Shown piece after piece: positions 24,301 to 31,470 of a stretch of 35,033 nt of DNA. How positions within the stretch are numbered: the first letter of the stretch is position 1; each line of letters opens with the position of its first letter. The notes beneath the pieces were generated by a model. The model had not been told where the DNA came from and ran no database searches. It worked only from the letters and a program-made list of their open reading frames with translations. The position numbers and the translations under genes were made by a program. This DNA comes from Muribaculaceae bacterium (GTDB lineage: Bacteria; Bacteroidota; Bacteroidia; Bacteroidales; Muribaculaceae), in assembly GCA_020026215.1 (NCBI GenBank), contig JAHHQT010000011.1:1-35033 (forward strand), read 5' to 3'.

Positions 24301-25186
24301 CATCACCGTTTGTTTGAGCTTTCCACCCCATGTAGTCAATAATACCACGAGCATATAGATTACCTTCGTGACGGCAAACGTCGAAGTTCAAAGCACGGTG
24401 GCGTGATGGTTGGTAAGTGTGGAAATAACCTTCAACCAAGAAACCAGGAGTTCCGTGAAGAAGGACACCATAGTAACCTTTATAAATAGTACCGCAAACG
24501 TCTCTTTCTGCGTAGTCTCCATTGTGGAATGAGATATCACCTCTCACGTTTGAGTTAGTCATTGAATAGTATGACCAAGTTTGATGTTGGTTACCATAAG
24601 CGTATGGCCATACGTGTTCGCAAAGTTCTCTACTACCAGGATTCAAGTCGTTGTCATCATAACCACGATATAAGAATAGAGGATAGTTGACTGAACTACC
24701 TTCTGAAGCAGCGTTTGAGTGGATAGAAACGAACAAGTCAAAGTTATTGGCTTCTACTTCTTCACGAATTTCAGACAATTCACGGTAGTATGGACCTTCG
24801 CCTTCAACAGTGTAAGGGTATGGACCAACCTTAACGTGTGACATTACGATATTGTTTGACAAGTCCAAAGCTGCACCTAGACGAGCAGGGTTGGGATTGT
24901 TTTGGTTCTTTGTACGGTCGAATGGAACACCTGCGTTGTGTAGCCCTTCAAGAAGAGCAAAACATTTACGCAAGTTTGTGTTTGATTCGTAGAAACCGCA
25001 GGTATCTGGATCTGCAGTAGTATATGTCGGGTGACCTACAGTAACCATAGGACGGTCATTAGCACCCCAGCTGCCGTGTCCCGGATCGATATAGATACGG
25101 ATTTGGTCGGCATTTTTATTAATGGCATTCATGCCACCGCAACACAAAGCTGTGAGTGCGGCAAACATTAATATTTTACCTTTCAT
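21314..25186 (-). CDS. T9SS-secreted N-acetylmuramoyl-L-alanine amidase, copy 1
   Basis: The 1290-residue protein has a signal peptide (KGKILMFAALTALCCGGMNA) and an Amidase_3 zinc domain (residues about 28-290) with all expected residues: His 37 in IDPGHGSWG, Glu 67 in FYESNTNLR, His 156 in SIHSNAA and catalytic Glu 252 in FLVEGYFHTY. A CNA-B/carboxypeptidase-regulatory-like domain follows (about 320-397), then a first predicted propeller region (about 440-740), an Ig/Fn3-like segment (about 830-910), a second propeller-like region (about 915-1210, RGIAIDNNPESANFGTVYVSN) and a type A T9SS tail (VYPNPAEDVVYV to the final KK). Such amidases cut the bond between muramic acid and the stem peptide. 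The tail predicts secretion across the outer membrane or surface attachment. It is 17 bp downstream of the copy 1 TolB-like gene. Confidence 0.9.
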   Translation of the reverse strand: MKGKILMFAALTALCCGGMNAINKNADQIRIYIDPGHGSWGANDRPMVTVGHPTYTTADPDTCGFYESNTNLRKCFALLEGLHNAGVPFDRTKNQNNPNPARLGAALDLSNNIVMSHVKVGPYPYTVEGEGPYYRELSEIREEVEANNFDLFVSIHSNAASEGSSVNYPLFLYRGYDDNDLNPGSRELCEHVWPYAYGNQHQTWSYYSMTNSNVRGDISFHNGDYAERDVCGTIYKGYYGVLLHGTPGFLVEGYFHTYQPSRHRALNFDVCRHEGNLYARGIIDYMGWKAQTNGDVYGIVRDQHEKFVHALYKPAARTNDVYKPLNGVIVNLMKDGKVVARDTTDNEYNGAFLFRDVQPGEYTVVYSAEGYKAAAEEYTKAFTVKANETTYLTTFLEAEGYVPPAIVYEDYVDELKGVETFKLGDEINFAQVGADANPLETQLQGKTVRRQIVRNGYVYVLALDAQNEPFIYAVNLEDNAVTEISTEGLTLDGNRTLKLSDIAFSADNVLIGCNYGENQFSDNEIESGDTRGVVKFFKWAKDEKTGLPTGAPAEWLSSTNSGNWFNAMTGQTLAVTGTTQEGTVMTTANTMGSTKKMRFVTLEVSNGQLAVAAYNKSTMQALDEIPDLKPEDTAIAVGTQYLLEVSPRDKNQFIIDGNACNPIEFQTAGAAKEVALQGRFATEALPVPSQGSTYFKYSNQDALITPVIENNQLTGLKLFNVTNGLDKAKEVQLSNTNIAGETVKCTTAAAKVFTTINDDNIVTGAELQLYLIRDGKISKFSNRGVEQPLVRGHYAYDLKATVGETSTTFTFKSTGAAENGTIVLRNVKTNEVASTIATGAVTTAENTVTIENTTLPDGEYAWEVQVEGKAIAQATKLYYEAYPSCRGIAIDNNPESANFGTVYVSNTVDGDKARGIWKYDKEMKAINTTAVGTQEFSTGNTASPYRLGMMNDGSVLISDWSDSHAGLFRLTPDNDEIKNMFVGTKDKTGAFTNNGKIIGGGTTCAFSTGVGANTSIYSFVEDYPVGNGGNKLVRYDVGDARTIENEPNMVYEEVSAKLANTNVEIYVDETGIWAAQTRAAPNSTAGVPALLYCDFEGNILYNSGVSNKADMPGNNGSGVALNFDRTKLAVASDNGGLSIYDITRDGITPSVKLCYTIECGTGTLNQIAFDRANNVYLATRKALQVWALPTDKNVGVTPAAGTIVISNEGSVEENVIASETSVYPNPAEDVVYVNATENIETIAIFNVAGAAVEADSSISGNTATINVSGLTSGIYFVKINNGEAVRVLKK

Positions 25187-25203
25187 AGTATGTGCTATTT
25201 TAA

Positions 25204-26118
25204 TTATTTTACATTAATAATGTAAGTCTCTCCTTCTGGAGTAGAGAATGAAATTTTTTGGCTGCTTGCAGATGCAGATGGGTACATTGCAATTTGATTT
25301 GCATCAGTTAGAACTTGTTTAGTTGAACCGTCAGCAGTAACAGCAAGGATAGAAGATGATATAACAACTGCACCATTGTCATGGTCGTTCATACCTACAA
25401 CGATGTCATTGTTGTACCATTTCGGTGCACGGATAAAACCAAGGTATTTGATGTTTTGACCATTGATGTCGCAAGTATAAGCACCTTTAGTCGCCAAATA
25501 GTAAACGATTTTTGTTCCGTCAGGAGAAAGAGAAGGCCACAAGTAGCTTGCTCCTTGTTGTCCGTTAGGAGAAAGAATTGATGTTTTGCCATTGCGAGTA
25601 ATCATCAATTGTCCGTATTTAATAGACAATACAGGGCGTTCTGCATTTGCTTTCACATTAGACAAAGATTTTTTCATCAATTTGCCTTTTTCAATTGCGA
25701 AAACTGTACCTTGATTTACTTCTACACCTTGAAGATTACGTGTAGCTTTTACGAGTGTTTTAGTTTCTCCGGTAGCAACATTTACAGATTTTAGGCTGAC
25801 TCTTTTTAGTCTGTCTTTACCTACTTGTGATTCACGGAAAACAACAGTCTTGCCATCTGCTGAAATTTGGGCATCAAAACTTGAGCCCGGAGCAGTAGTA
25901 AGAGTTTTAACAGATCCAGTTGTAAGATCCAATGTTTTTAATCCTTCTTTGTTCAAATCGGAAATCAACAAATAATCGCCTTGTGGACTGATTCTTGATT
26001 GATAAACTGCAGTACCTTCCGGTAAGTTCACTTTTTCAACTGAGCATACGTTGAAGATTTGAGCAAATCCAATCGAACTACTGCAAAGAAGCATTACTGA
26101 AAAAAGAATTTTTTTCAT
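25204..26118 (-). CDS. Exported TolB-like beta-propeller protein, copy 1
   Basis: The 304-residue protein has a signal peptide (KKILFSVMLLCSSSIGFAQ, likely cut after AQ or the preceding Ala). The mature part is built of PD40/WD40-like blades, seen in RISPQGDYLLISDLN, QISADGKTVVFRES and SLSPDGTKIVYYLA. This is the TolB-type propeller fold without the TolB N-terminal domain. There is no T9SS tail, so it is expected to stay in the periplasm or be membrane-associated. It is the first gene of cassette 1, with the amidase beginning 17 bp later. Partner function is not known from the sequence. Confidence 0.85.
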   Translation of the reverse strand: MKKILFSVMLLCSSSIGFAQIFNVCSVEKVNLPEGTAVYQSRISPQGDYLLISDLNKEGLKTLDLTTGSVKTLTTAPGSSFDAQISADGKTVVFRESQVGKDRLKRVSLKSVNVATGETKTLVKATRNLQGVEVNQGTVFAIEKGKLMKKSLSNVKANAERPVLSIKYGQLMITRNGKTSILSPNGQQGASYLWPSLSPDGTKIVYYLATKGAYTCDINGQNIKYLGFIRAPKWYNNDIVVGMNDHDNGAVVISSSILAVTADGSTKQVLTDANQIAMYPSASASSQKISFSTPEGETYIINVK

Positions 26119-26259
26119 AGTGATTGAAGTTTTTTAGTTAGGTTATTATAAATTGTATCTTAAATATTTCTATAGTATTAATATCGGTTCGATTAAGTTA
26201 GTACAAATTTTAAGGAATTGCGCTATATAAAAGTGTAATTCATTTCGTCTGTGTTAATA

Positions 26260-26267
26260 CAAAGTTA
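26260..26267 (-). promoter_or_regulatory. Candidate -7 element for cassette 1
   Basis: On the minus strand this is TAACTTTG, matching TAnnTTTG; no -33 element was found. The leader to the TolB-like ATG would be about 135 nt. Confidence 0.35.
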
Positions 26268-26383
26268 TACAAAAATCCTTATACGGATTTGTAGAATCGG
26301 TGTTTTAAGAATATTTAAATAATAAAATATATTATTAACCAATTATAGTCCATTAATATTTCAGGGTGTTAAATGGAACATAA

Positions 26384-26421
26384 AAAAGACAGACGTTATC
26401 CCACGATAACGTCTGTCTTTT
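26384..26421 (-). terminator. Terminator of amidase copy 2
   Basis: A perfect 17-bp stem (26384-26400 with 26405-26421, core GACAGACGTTATC) with a 4-nt loop CCAC, extended by weaker pairing of ACATA/TATGT outside. It shares the ACAGACG-TATC core with the other two amidase terminators. Confidence 0.85.
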
Positions 26422-26439
26422 ATGTTATTTAAGGTAGAA

Positions 26440-29400
26440 TTATTTCTTCAAAACTGTGACAGCTGTACTGTCATTAATTTTCACGAAATATACACCTGAA
26501 GTCAAACCTGCAACTTGAATGGTTGCGCTGTTTCCGTTGATTGATACTTCTGCATTGACAGCAGCTCCTGCGACATTGAAGATGGCAATATTGTCGATTT
26601 CTTCTGTTGCATCTACGTAAACTACATCTTCAGCTGGGTTAGGATATACTCTTGTTTCATTTGCAACCACTTCATTTTCTTCGACAGAAGATTGATTTAC
26701 CAATATAGTCTTGGAGGCCGGAGTGATTCCTACGTTGTTTTCAGTTGGCAATGACCAAACTTGGAACATGGATCTGCTTGACAAGTAAATGTTGTTAGCG
26801 TTGTCGAATACAATTTGGTCCAAAGTACCGTTGGCACAAGGAATAGTGTATTGGTAGTTCAAAGTTGGTACGATACCATTGCGAGTCACTTCGTAAATAT
26901 TTACGTTAGCCTTTCCGTTTGCAATCGCCAAAGTTTTGCCGTCGTTGCTTACTGCAAAACCTGAACCGCTACAACCTTCAAGGTCAAGTGCATTTTGTTT
27001 TCCTGAGTTGTAAAGAATCTTACCTTCGTTGTCCATATAAATCAAAGCAGGAACATCAGCGGTGTTGTTGCCTGAAGAACGGGTTTGAGACGCCCAAACA
27101 CCATTTTCGTCAGCCACAACGTTAACGTTAGTGTTGATTAACAAGCCTGATGCTTCTTCAAATACGGCATTAGGAGCTTTGTTGATTTCGCGGCTTGTGC
27201 CGATGTCGTAGCGGACAAGTTTGTTACCTGCATTGCCCTTAGGATAGTCTTCCACGAATGTATAAAGTTTGGTGTTTTCACCTTCACCGATGATTGAAGC
27301 ACAAGTTGTACCACCAGCGATGACTTGACCGTCAACAACGAATGCTCCGGCACCGTCTTTTGTGCCTTTGAAAATGTTGGTTACTTGGTCAGTTTCAGGA
27401 TTCAACATGTACAAACCTGCGTGAGAGTCTGACCAGTCTGCTACAAGTACTGTACCGTCGTTCATCATACCCATGCGGAATGGAGAGGCTGTGTTGCCCT
27501 TCATGAATTCGTCATGAGCAACGGCTGTTGTGTTGATAGGGTTCAAGTTTTGGTCATATTTCCAAATACCTTTCGCCTTTTCTCCGTCTTTCGCATTTGA
27601 AATATAGACAGTACCGAAGTGTTTGCTTGCAGGGTTCTTGTCAATCATAATACCACGAGCATAATTGAACGGTTCTGCTTTCACTTTTGTAGGGGTTGCA
27701 ATAGCCTTGCCTACTACTTCTACTTGCCATGCGACTTCTCCTTCTGGAATTTCTGCATTGGCAATGGTTACAGAGTTTTCACCGGTAACGATTGCACCTG
27801 TAGCTACTTTTGTAATCACTTCTTTGGTATCCTTGTTCAAGAATGCGATGTTACCTTCGTCGGTAGCTCCTGTTGATTTGAATGTGAATGTAGTTTCGGT
27901 TTCACCAACTGTTGCATTCAATGCATAAGGATAGTTACCGCGAACAACAGGCTGTTCTACGCCGTTTGTAGTGAACTTGGAAACTTTACCGTCACGCAAT
28001 AGATACAATTCAATTTGAGCATCCACCACTTTGTCTTCAGCATTCAATTCAGTAATGACACGTCCTGATGCTGTAGCATATTTCACAGTTTCAGCGGCTA
28101 TGTTAGTATTGCTTGTTGCAATTTCAGTAGCGTTGTCAAATCCGTTGGTTACGTTGAACATCTTGACTCCCACCAATTTGCCTTCTTCGTAAGAAGGAGC
28201 AACCATGACACTTTGTCCTGCATATTTGAAGAATGATGCACCATTGCCTTCTTTAACAAGTGAAGTTTCAGCTATTCTGCCCAAAAGAGGAGCATCCACT
28301 CTTTCAGGAGCAGTCTTGATTTCAATTGGAGTGGTCTTTGAACCGTCAATGACAAACTGGTCGTCTGCATTTGGAGAAACTATCATTTCAACGTCTTCAC
28401 CAAGTTTGTTCAAAGTATAGTTGGAATCTGCTGAGATGTTCTTGTTGATAAATGCCGTAGATACCAATTGACCTCCGCTGACGAAGAATTCAATGAAACG
28501 CATTGACGTAGATGAATAAATAGTAGAAGCAATGGTCATGATAGAACATTCGTCGGTTGTACCGCTGATAGCGAGAGTATGCCCTGTCATGGCATTGAAA
28601 TAGTTACCTGAGTTCATTGAGTTGAACCATTCTTGAGGATCACCTGTCGGCAATTCAGTAGTAGCGTCTTTCGCCCATTTGAATACTTTAACCACACCGC
28701 GTTCCTTGCCTGCTTCCACGTGTGAACCGTCGAATTGGTTTTCACCGTAGTTGATACCGCACAATACGTTGTCGGCTGTAAAGGCAATGTCAGAAAGTTT
28801 CAATAGGCGACCGCCTTCAAGAGTCAAGCCTGCAGTGCTGATTTCGGTCACTGTGTTGTCTGCCAATTTCACGGCATAGATGAATGGGTCTTGGTTTGCA
28901 TCAAATGCCAAAACATAAGTGTAACCGTTGCGAACTAACTGGCGTTGGATGGTCTTGTCTGCCAATTGAGCTTCAAGCGGATTGACATCTGTTCCTTCTT
29001 GTTGCATATTGTATTCGTCGGCAAGGACGTAACCTTTCACATCTTTCAACGGGTCTGTATAGTTTTCATAAATTACTTCTGGAGCAACCCAAGTTTTTGA
29101 TTCAAGGAATGTAGAAAGATATGTAGTTTCATTGGCTTTTACAGAGAATGCCTTGGTGTATTCTTCGGCGGCTTCCTTATAGCCCTCAGCTTCGAAAGTA
29201 ACTGAATAGTTCCCCGGTTGTAGTCTTGGGAAGAAATATACACCGTTATATTCAGAATCGGTGGTATCTTTTGCAATGACCTGACCGTCTTTAAGCAGTT
29301 TCACAATAACGCCGTTCAATGGTTTGTACACATCGTTGGTACGAGCTGACGGTTTGTAGTACGCGTGATTGAATTTCTCGTGTTGGTCGCGTACAATACC

Positions 29401-30291
29401 GTAAACTTCGCCATAAGTTTGAGCTTTCCAACCCATGAAGTCAATGAAGCCACGAGCATACAAGTTACCTTCGTGACGACAAACATCGAAGTTCAAAGCA
29501 CGGTGGCGTGACGGTGAATAAGTGTGGAAATAACCTTCAACCAAGAATCCTGGGACACCATGTCTTAATACTCCGTAATATCCGGTAAATTGTTTTCCGT
29601 CAATAGTTGTTGTGATACTGTCGTGCATGAATGACATATCACCACGGATATTCTTGGATGTCTCAGAATAGTTGGACCAAGGTTGGTGTTTGTTTCCAAA
29701 TGCGTATGGCCAAATGTGGTCGGCTACAGCAATACTACCCGGACATTTTTCTTCGTTGTCCTGTCCAAGATACAAGAAAAGAGGGAAGTTGGTAGATGAA
29801 CCTTCCGTAGCTGCATTTGAGTGTATGGAAATGAAAAAGTCGAAGTTGTTGCGTTCCACTTCTTCATTGATTTCAGAAAGTTTACGGTTGTAGGCGTCTT
29901 TTAATTCTTCCTTATAAGGATAAGGACCTATTTTAACGTGTGACATAACCAAATTTTGGCTCAAGTCCAAAGCTGCACCCAAACGGGCTGGATTGGTATT
30001 GTCTTGGTTCTTTGTGCGGTCGAAAGGCACACCTGCTTCGTGAAGGGCTTCAAGAAAAGCAAAACCTTTGCGCAAGTTGGTATTTGATTCATAGAAACCA
30101 CAGGTATCCGGGTCGTTCACGTTGTATGTTGGGTGACCCACTGTTTTCATAGGACGGTCGTTAGAACCCCAACTTCCGTGTCCAGGGTTGATATAGATAC
30201 GAATTTGGTCAACAGTCTTTTTGTTGATGGCATTCATACCTCCGCAACACAATGCCGCCATGGCAACAAATAATAATATTTTACCTTTCAT
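26440..30291 (-). CDS. T9SS-secreted N-acetylmuramoyl-L-alanine amidase, copy 2
   Basis: The 1283-residue protein has the same architecture as copy 1. The zinc and catalytic residues are His 38 (INPGHGSWG), Glu 68 (FYESNTNLR), His 157 (SIHSNAA) and Glu 252 (FLVEGYFHTY). The Asp before the zinc-site PGHG in copy 1 is Asn 35 here; this position is not a metal ligand. CNA-B-like domain, two propeller-like regions and the type A tail (VYPNPAEDVVYVDATEEI to KK) are all present. Its protein sequence appears closer to copy 3 than to copy 1 in the tail. It starts 15 bp after the copy 2 TolB-like gene. Its codon choice looks more mixed than that of copies 1 and 3. Confidence 0.9.
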   Translation of the reverse strand: MKGKILLFVAMAALCCGGMNAINKKTVDQIRIYINPGHGSWGSNDRPMKTVGHPTYNVNDPDTCGFYESNTNLRKGFAFLEALHEAGVPFDRTKNQDNTNPARLGAALDLSQNLVMSHVKIGPYPYKEELKDAYNRKLSEINEEVERNNFDFFISIHSNAATEGSSTNFPLFLYLGQDNEEKCPGSIAVADHIWPYAFGNKHQPWSNYSETSKNIRGDMSFMHDSITTTIDGKQFTGYYGVLRHGVPGFLVEGYFHTYSPSRHRALNFDVCRHEGNLYARGFIDFMGWKAQTYGEVYGIVRDQHEKFNHAYYKPSARTNDVYKPLNGVIVKLLKDGQVIAKDTTDSEYNGVYFFPRLQPGNYSVTFEAEGYKEAAEEYTKAFSVKANETTYLSTFLESKTWVAPEVIYENYTDPLKDVKGYVLADEYNMQQEGTDVNPLEAQLADKTIQRQLVRNGYTYVLAFDANQDPFIYAVKLADNTVTEISTAGLTLEGGRLLKLSDIAFTADNVLCGINYGENQFDGSHVEAGKERGVVKVFKWAKDATTELPTGDPQEWFNSMNSGNYFNAMTGHTLAISGTTDECSIMTIASTIYSSTSMRFIEFFVSGGQLVSTAFINKNISADSNYTLNKLGEDVEMIVSPNADDQFVIDGSKTTPIEIKTAPERVDAPLLGRIAETSLVKEGNGASFFKYAGQSVMVAPSYEEGKLVGVKMFNVTNGFDNATEIATSNTNIAAETVKYATASGRVITELNAEDKVVDAQIELYLLRDGKVSKFTTNGVEQPVVRGNYPYALNATVGETETTFTFKSTGATDEGNIAFLNKDTKEVITKVATGAIVTGENSVTIANAEIPEGEVAWQVEVVGKAIATPTKVKAEPFNYARGIMIDKNPASKHFGTVYISNAKDGEKAKGIWKYDQNLNPINTTAVAHDEFMKGNTASPFRMGMMNDGTVLVADWSDSHAGLYMLNPETDQVTNIFKGTKDGAGAFVVDGQVIAGGTTCASIIGEGENTKLYTFVEDYPKGNAGNKLVRYDIGTSREINKAPNAVFEEASGLLINTNVNVVADENGVWASQTRSSGNNTADVPALIYMDNEGKILYNSGKQNALDLEGCSGSGFAVSNDGKTLAIANGKANVNIYEVTRNGIVPTLNYQYTIPCANGTLDQIVFDNANNIYLSSRSMFQVWSLPTENNVGITPASKTILVNQSSVEENEVVANETRVYPNPAEDVVYVDATEEIDNIAIFNVAGAAVNAEVSINGNSATIQVAGLTSGVYFVKINDSTAVTVLKK

Positions 30292-30306
30292 AGTCGTTGC
30301 GTTTTA

Positions 30307-31221
30307 TTATTTTACATTGATGATGTATGTTTCTCCATTAGGAGTAGAGAATGAAATCTTTTTGCTGCTTGCAGAAGCAGAAGGGTACAGGGCGATATGT
30401 TCGTCTGTAGTAAGTACTTGTTTCTTTGTTCCGTCGGCAGTAGCTGCTACCAATTCAGAAGAAGTCACCACAAAGCCGTTGTCTTGGTCGTTCATACCGA
30501 TGACGATATTATTGTCATACCATTTTGGAGCACGGATTGAACCGAGATGTTTGATATTCTTTCCGTCCACGTCGCAAGTATATGCGCCTTGTGTAGCCAA
30601 ATAGTAAACAATTTTTGTTCCGTCAGGAGAAAGAGAAGGCCATAGATAGCTGGCTCCTGCTTGCCCGTTAGGAGAAAGAATTTCAGTCTTACCGTTGCGG
30701 GTAATCATCAATTGTCCGTATTTCACAGATAGAATAGGACGTTCGGCTTTCGCTTTCACTTTAGTCAAGGCTTTGGTTTTCAATTTGCCTTTGTCCACAG
30801 CATAAACGGTGTTGTTGCTCACCTCAACACCTTGCAAGTTGCGGGTAGGTTTTACAATCGTATTGACATTACCTGTTTCCAAGTTGATGGATTTTAATCC
30901 CACTCTTCTCAAGTTGTCTTTGCCGATTTGTGTTTCACGAAAAACAACAGTTTTGCCGTCTTGTGAGATTTGGGCATCAAAGTTTGAACCTTGGGCTGTT
31001 GTTACAGTTTGCATTTCACCTGTTTTTAGGTCAAGTTTTTGCAATCCTTCTTTGTTAAGATCGGAAATCAATAAAAAGTCACCTTTTGGACTGATGATTG
31101 TTTTGTAAACTGCTGCACCTTCCGGTAAGTTCACTTTCTGGATAGAAGTGACATCGAAGATTTGTGCAAGTCCAATCATGCTACAGGAAAGAAGCATTGC
31201 TGAAAAAAGAATCCTTTTCAT
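30307..31221 (-). CDS. Exported TolB-like beta-propeller protein, copy 2
   Basis: This 304-residue protein is the same length as copy 1 and matches it along its whole length, with shared stretches such as VNLPEG, LLISDLNKEGL, RPILSVKYGQLMITRNGKT and SYLWPSLSPDGTKIVYYLAT. It has a signal peptide ending GLAQ. An LLSC near the start resembles a lipobox, but the equivalent position in copy 1 is different and the hydrophobic stretch would be very short, so cleavage after AQ is preferred. No T9SS tail. It is followed 15 bp later by amidase copy 2. Differences from copy 1 are scattered and not confined to one blade. Confidence 0.85.
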   Translation of the reverse strand: MKRILFSAMLLSCSMIGLAQIFDVTSIQKVNLPEGAAVYKTIISPKGDFLLISDLNKEGLQKLDLKTGEMQTVTTAQGSNFDAQISQDGKTVVFRETQIGKDNLRRVGLKSINLETGNVNTIVKPTRNLQGVEVSNNTVYAVDKGKLKTKALTKVKAKAERPILSVKYGQLMITRNGKTEILSPNGQAGASYLWPSLSPDGTKIVYYLATQGAYTCDVDGKNIKHLGSIRAPKWYDNNIVIGMNDQDNGFVVTSSELVAATADGTKKQVLTTDEHIALYPSASASSKKISFSTPNGETYIINVK

Positions 31222-31312
31222 AGTGATTGAAGTTTTTAATGGTTATTATTTAAGTACGATAAGTGCTTCCAATTTTAGTCTCTAATGTGTCATTCACAGA
31301 ATATCTCACTTG

Positions 31313-31320
31313 CAAATATA
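31313..31320 (-). promoter_or_regulatory. Candidate -7 element for cassette 2
   Basis: On the minus strand this reads TATATTTG, matching TAnnTTTG; no -33 was found. The leader would be about 85 nt. The element lies between the copy 3 terminator and the copy 2 TolB-like start. Confidence 0.4.
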
Positions 31321-31419
31321 ACAATTATACAGAATAAATAGTTGAGTACTAATGGATTTAATTGCATTAATTAAACAAGCTATTTTTTATTCACAAATTT
31401 TTCTCGAAAAGCATAAAAA

Positions 31420-31449
31420 AACAGACGCTATCGAAAGATAACGTCTGTT
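31420..31449 (-). terminator. Terminator of amidase copy 3
   Basis: On the minus strand the RNA stem is AACAGACGUUAUC / GAUAGCGUCUGUU with loop UUUC and one U-G wobble, then a U run. It differs from the copy 1 terminator by one loop base and also shares the flanking bases up to the stop codon. Confidence 0.85.
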
Positions 31450-31470
31450 CTTGAATTATTTAGGGATTGA

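Larger units (their letters stand above)
26119..26439. other. Intergenic region between cassettes 1 and 2
   Basis: These 321 bp are AT-rich. They hold the terminator of amidase copy 2 (26384-26421), a candidate -7 element for cassette 1 (26260-26267) and, beside it, a small inverted repeat AAATCC/GGATTT (26273-26278 and 26285-26290) placed where an operator could be. I see no gene. Confidence 0.6.

Noticed and set aside
31189..31221. TolB-like copy 2 as a lipoprotein (LLSC)
   Set aside because: The hydrophobic part before the Cys would be about eight residues, the motif is not kept in copy 1, and both copies have a good Ala-Gln cleavage site further on.
21255..31449. The three similar hairpins as ends of an insertion sequence or integron sites
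   Set aside because: They lie at equivalent 3' positions of homologous genes, have U runs on the gene strand, and no transposase or integrase is nearby; terminator copies explain them.
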